A stretch of 5,177 nt of DNA, taken from positions 1 to 5,177 of the forward strand of contig CANTWP010000018.1 in the NCBI GenBank assembly GCA_947853245.1, written 5' to 3'. Shown piece by piece: positions 4,895 through 5,177 of the stretch. Below the pieces are notes generated by a model that was not told the origin of the DNA, searched no databases, and saw only the letters and a program-made list of their open reading frames with translations. The DNA comes from an uncultured Bacilli bacterium (GTDB taxonomy: Bacteria > Bacillota_I > Bacilli_A > RF39 > UBA660). Position 1 is the first letter of the stretch. Every line of letters begins with the position of its first letter. The translations under genes and the position numbers were made by a program.

Positions 4895-5177
4895 CGATTT
4901 CATCCTCACTTTCATCATCAAAAACCTTTTTTGGTCTTAATTCTTCTAATAATTTCATTTTTAATTCATCCAAAGTTAAATTATATAAAAGTTCGCCTCC
5001 TATAGCCATAGAAATTCTACCAGTTTCTTCAGAAACTACAAGTGAAATAGAGTCCATCTCTTCAGATATGCCTAAAGCCGCTCTATGACGAGTACCTAAT
5101 CTCTTACTTATTTTCATGCTATCACTGGTAGGAAAAACTGCTCCAGCACAAGTTATTTTATCACCTTGAATAATAAC
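4878..5177 (-). CDS. cdaA: CdaA diadenylate cyclase (DAC/DisA_N domain), 5' part cut by window edge
   Basis: The frame enters at 5177 without a start and ends at TAA (4878-4880), giving the last 99 residues. CdaA joins two ATP molecules into cyclic di-AMP; the N-terminal membrane helices are off the window. The visible part is the second half of the DAC domain. It starts VIIQGDKI, so the catalytic DGA motif that precedes this stretch in the family would lie at or just beyond the edge. GTRHRAALGISE (residues 28-39 of the fragment, 5061-5096) holds the RHR nucleotide-binding motif, and VSEETGRIS (48-56) is the conserved strand after it. The C-terminal tail (about 81-99) is strongly acidic. The ATG at 5115-5117 is internal, in mid-domain, and is not a start. 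Linkage to cdaR identifies it as CdaA rather than DisA or CdaS. Confidence 0.95.
   Translation of the reverse strand, partial: VIIQGDKITCAGAVFPTSDSMKISKRLGTRHRAALGISEEMDSISLVVSEETGRISMAIGGELLYNLTLDELKMKLLEELRPKKVFDDESEDEIDEKSN
4904..4907 (-). promoter_or_regulatory. Ribosome binding site GAGG of cdaR, inside the end of cdaA
   Basis: GAGG, in the context AGTGAGGATG, lies within the last codons of cdaA, 9 nt before the cdaR ATG at 4894. It selects that ATG among five in-frame candidates. It also makes translation of cdaR likely to depend on ribosomes finishing cdaA. Confidence 0.6.

Noticed and set aside
4895..4921. Earlier in-frame ATG codons for cdaR (up to 460 residues)
   Set aside because: They overlap or precede the GAGG site and add residues encoded by the acidic tail region of cdaA.
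4734..4940. Plus-strand open frame of 68 codons opposite the start of cdaR and end of cdaA
   Set aside because: It lies antisense to two clearly conserved coding regions. Its sequence is the mirror of CdaR's membrane and basic regions and resembles no known protein.
1..5177. CRISPR array, tRNA or rRNA gene, insertion sequence, phage or defence genes
   Set aside because: No direct repeats, cloverleaf sequence, transposase or recombinase motifs were seen. All long open stretches are accounted for by the seven genes.

Overview
The window is AT-rich DNA from a low-GC Gram-positive-type bacterium, most likely an uncultured Bacilli/Erysipelotrichia/RF39-like lineage. The evidence is the gene families: a CdaA-CdaR cyclic-di-AMP pair, a YdcC-like lipoprotein with a lipobox, a CtpA/CtpB-type S41 protease, an Ntdp/DUF402 protein and a DUF378 protein. 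Tryptophan is TGG throughout, and one gene ends in TGA at a strong terminator, so the standard bacterial code fits better than the Mycoplasma code. The lineage name is an inference from sequence style, not a database result.

Layout. Six of the seven genes lie on the minus strand, so that part reads right to left. At the right edge (4878-5177) is the 3' part of cdaA, the membrane diadenylate cyclase. It overlaps by 17 bp the start of cdaR (3539-4894), a membrane-anchored regulator with four YbbR repeats. cdaR ends at a bidirectional hairpin shared with the only plus-strand gene, a 64-residue two-helix DUF378 protein (3313-3507). Divergent from that gene, across about 120 bp holding two putative promoters, is a 330-residue lipoprotein (2197-3189) with a YdcC/LolA-like domain and a DUF4367-like domain. 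It ends in a 32-bp perfect palindrome. Next come a 173-residue single-pass membrane protein with a cysteine-free, thioredoxin-like outer domain (1567-2088) and an S41 C-terminal processing protease with an intact Ser/Lys/Gln triad (314-1525). Only a weak bulged hairpin separates these two, so they are probably co-transcribed. After a strong terminator, the left edge holds the first 70 codons of an Ntdp/DUF402 nucleotide phosphatase (1-212), whose likely promoter overlaps that terminator.

How the genes fit together. Most products act at or outside the cytoplasmic membrane: c-di-AMP synthesis and its control, a lipoprotein, an extracytoplasmic protease and two small membrane proteins. This looks like an envelope-homeostasis neighbourhood of ordinary housekeeping genes. 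I see no mobile element, CRISPR array, RNA gene or obvious defence system, and I did not find a clearly new biological system. The points most worth checking are the protease and Cys-less thioredoxin-like pair, the promoter-terminator overlap, the recurring GGTG-type ribosome binding sites with very short leaders, and the long cytoplasmic N-terminus of CdaR.
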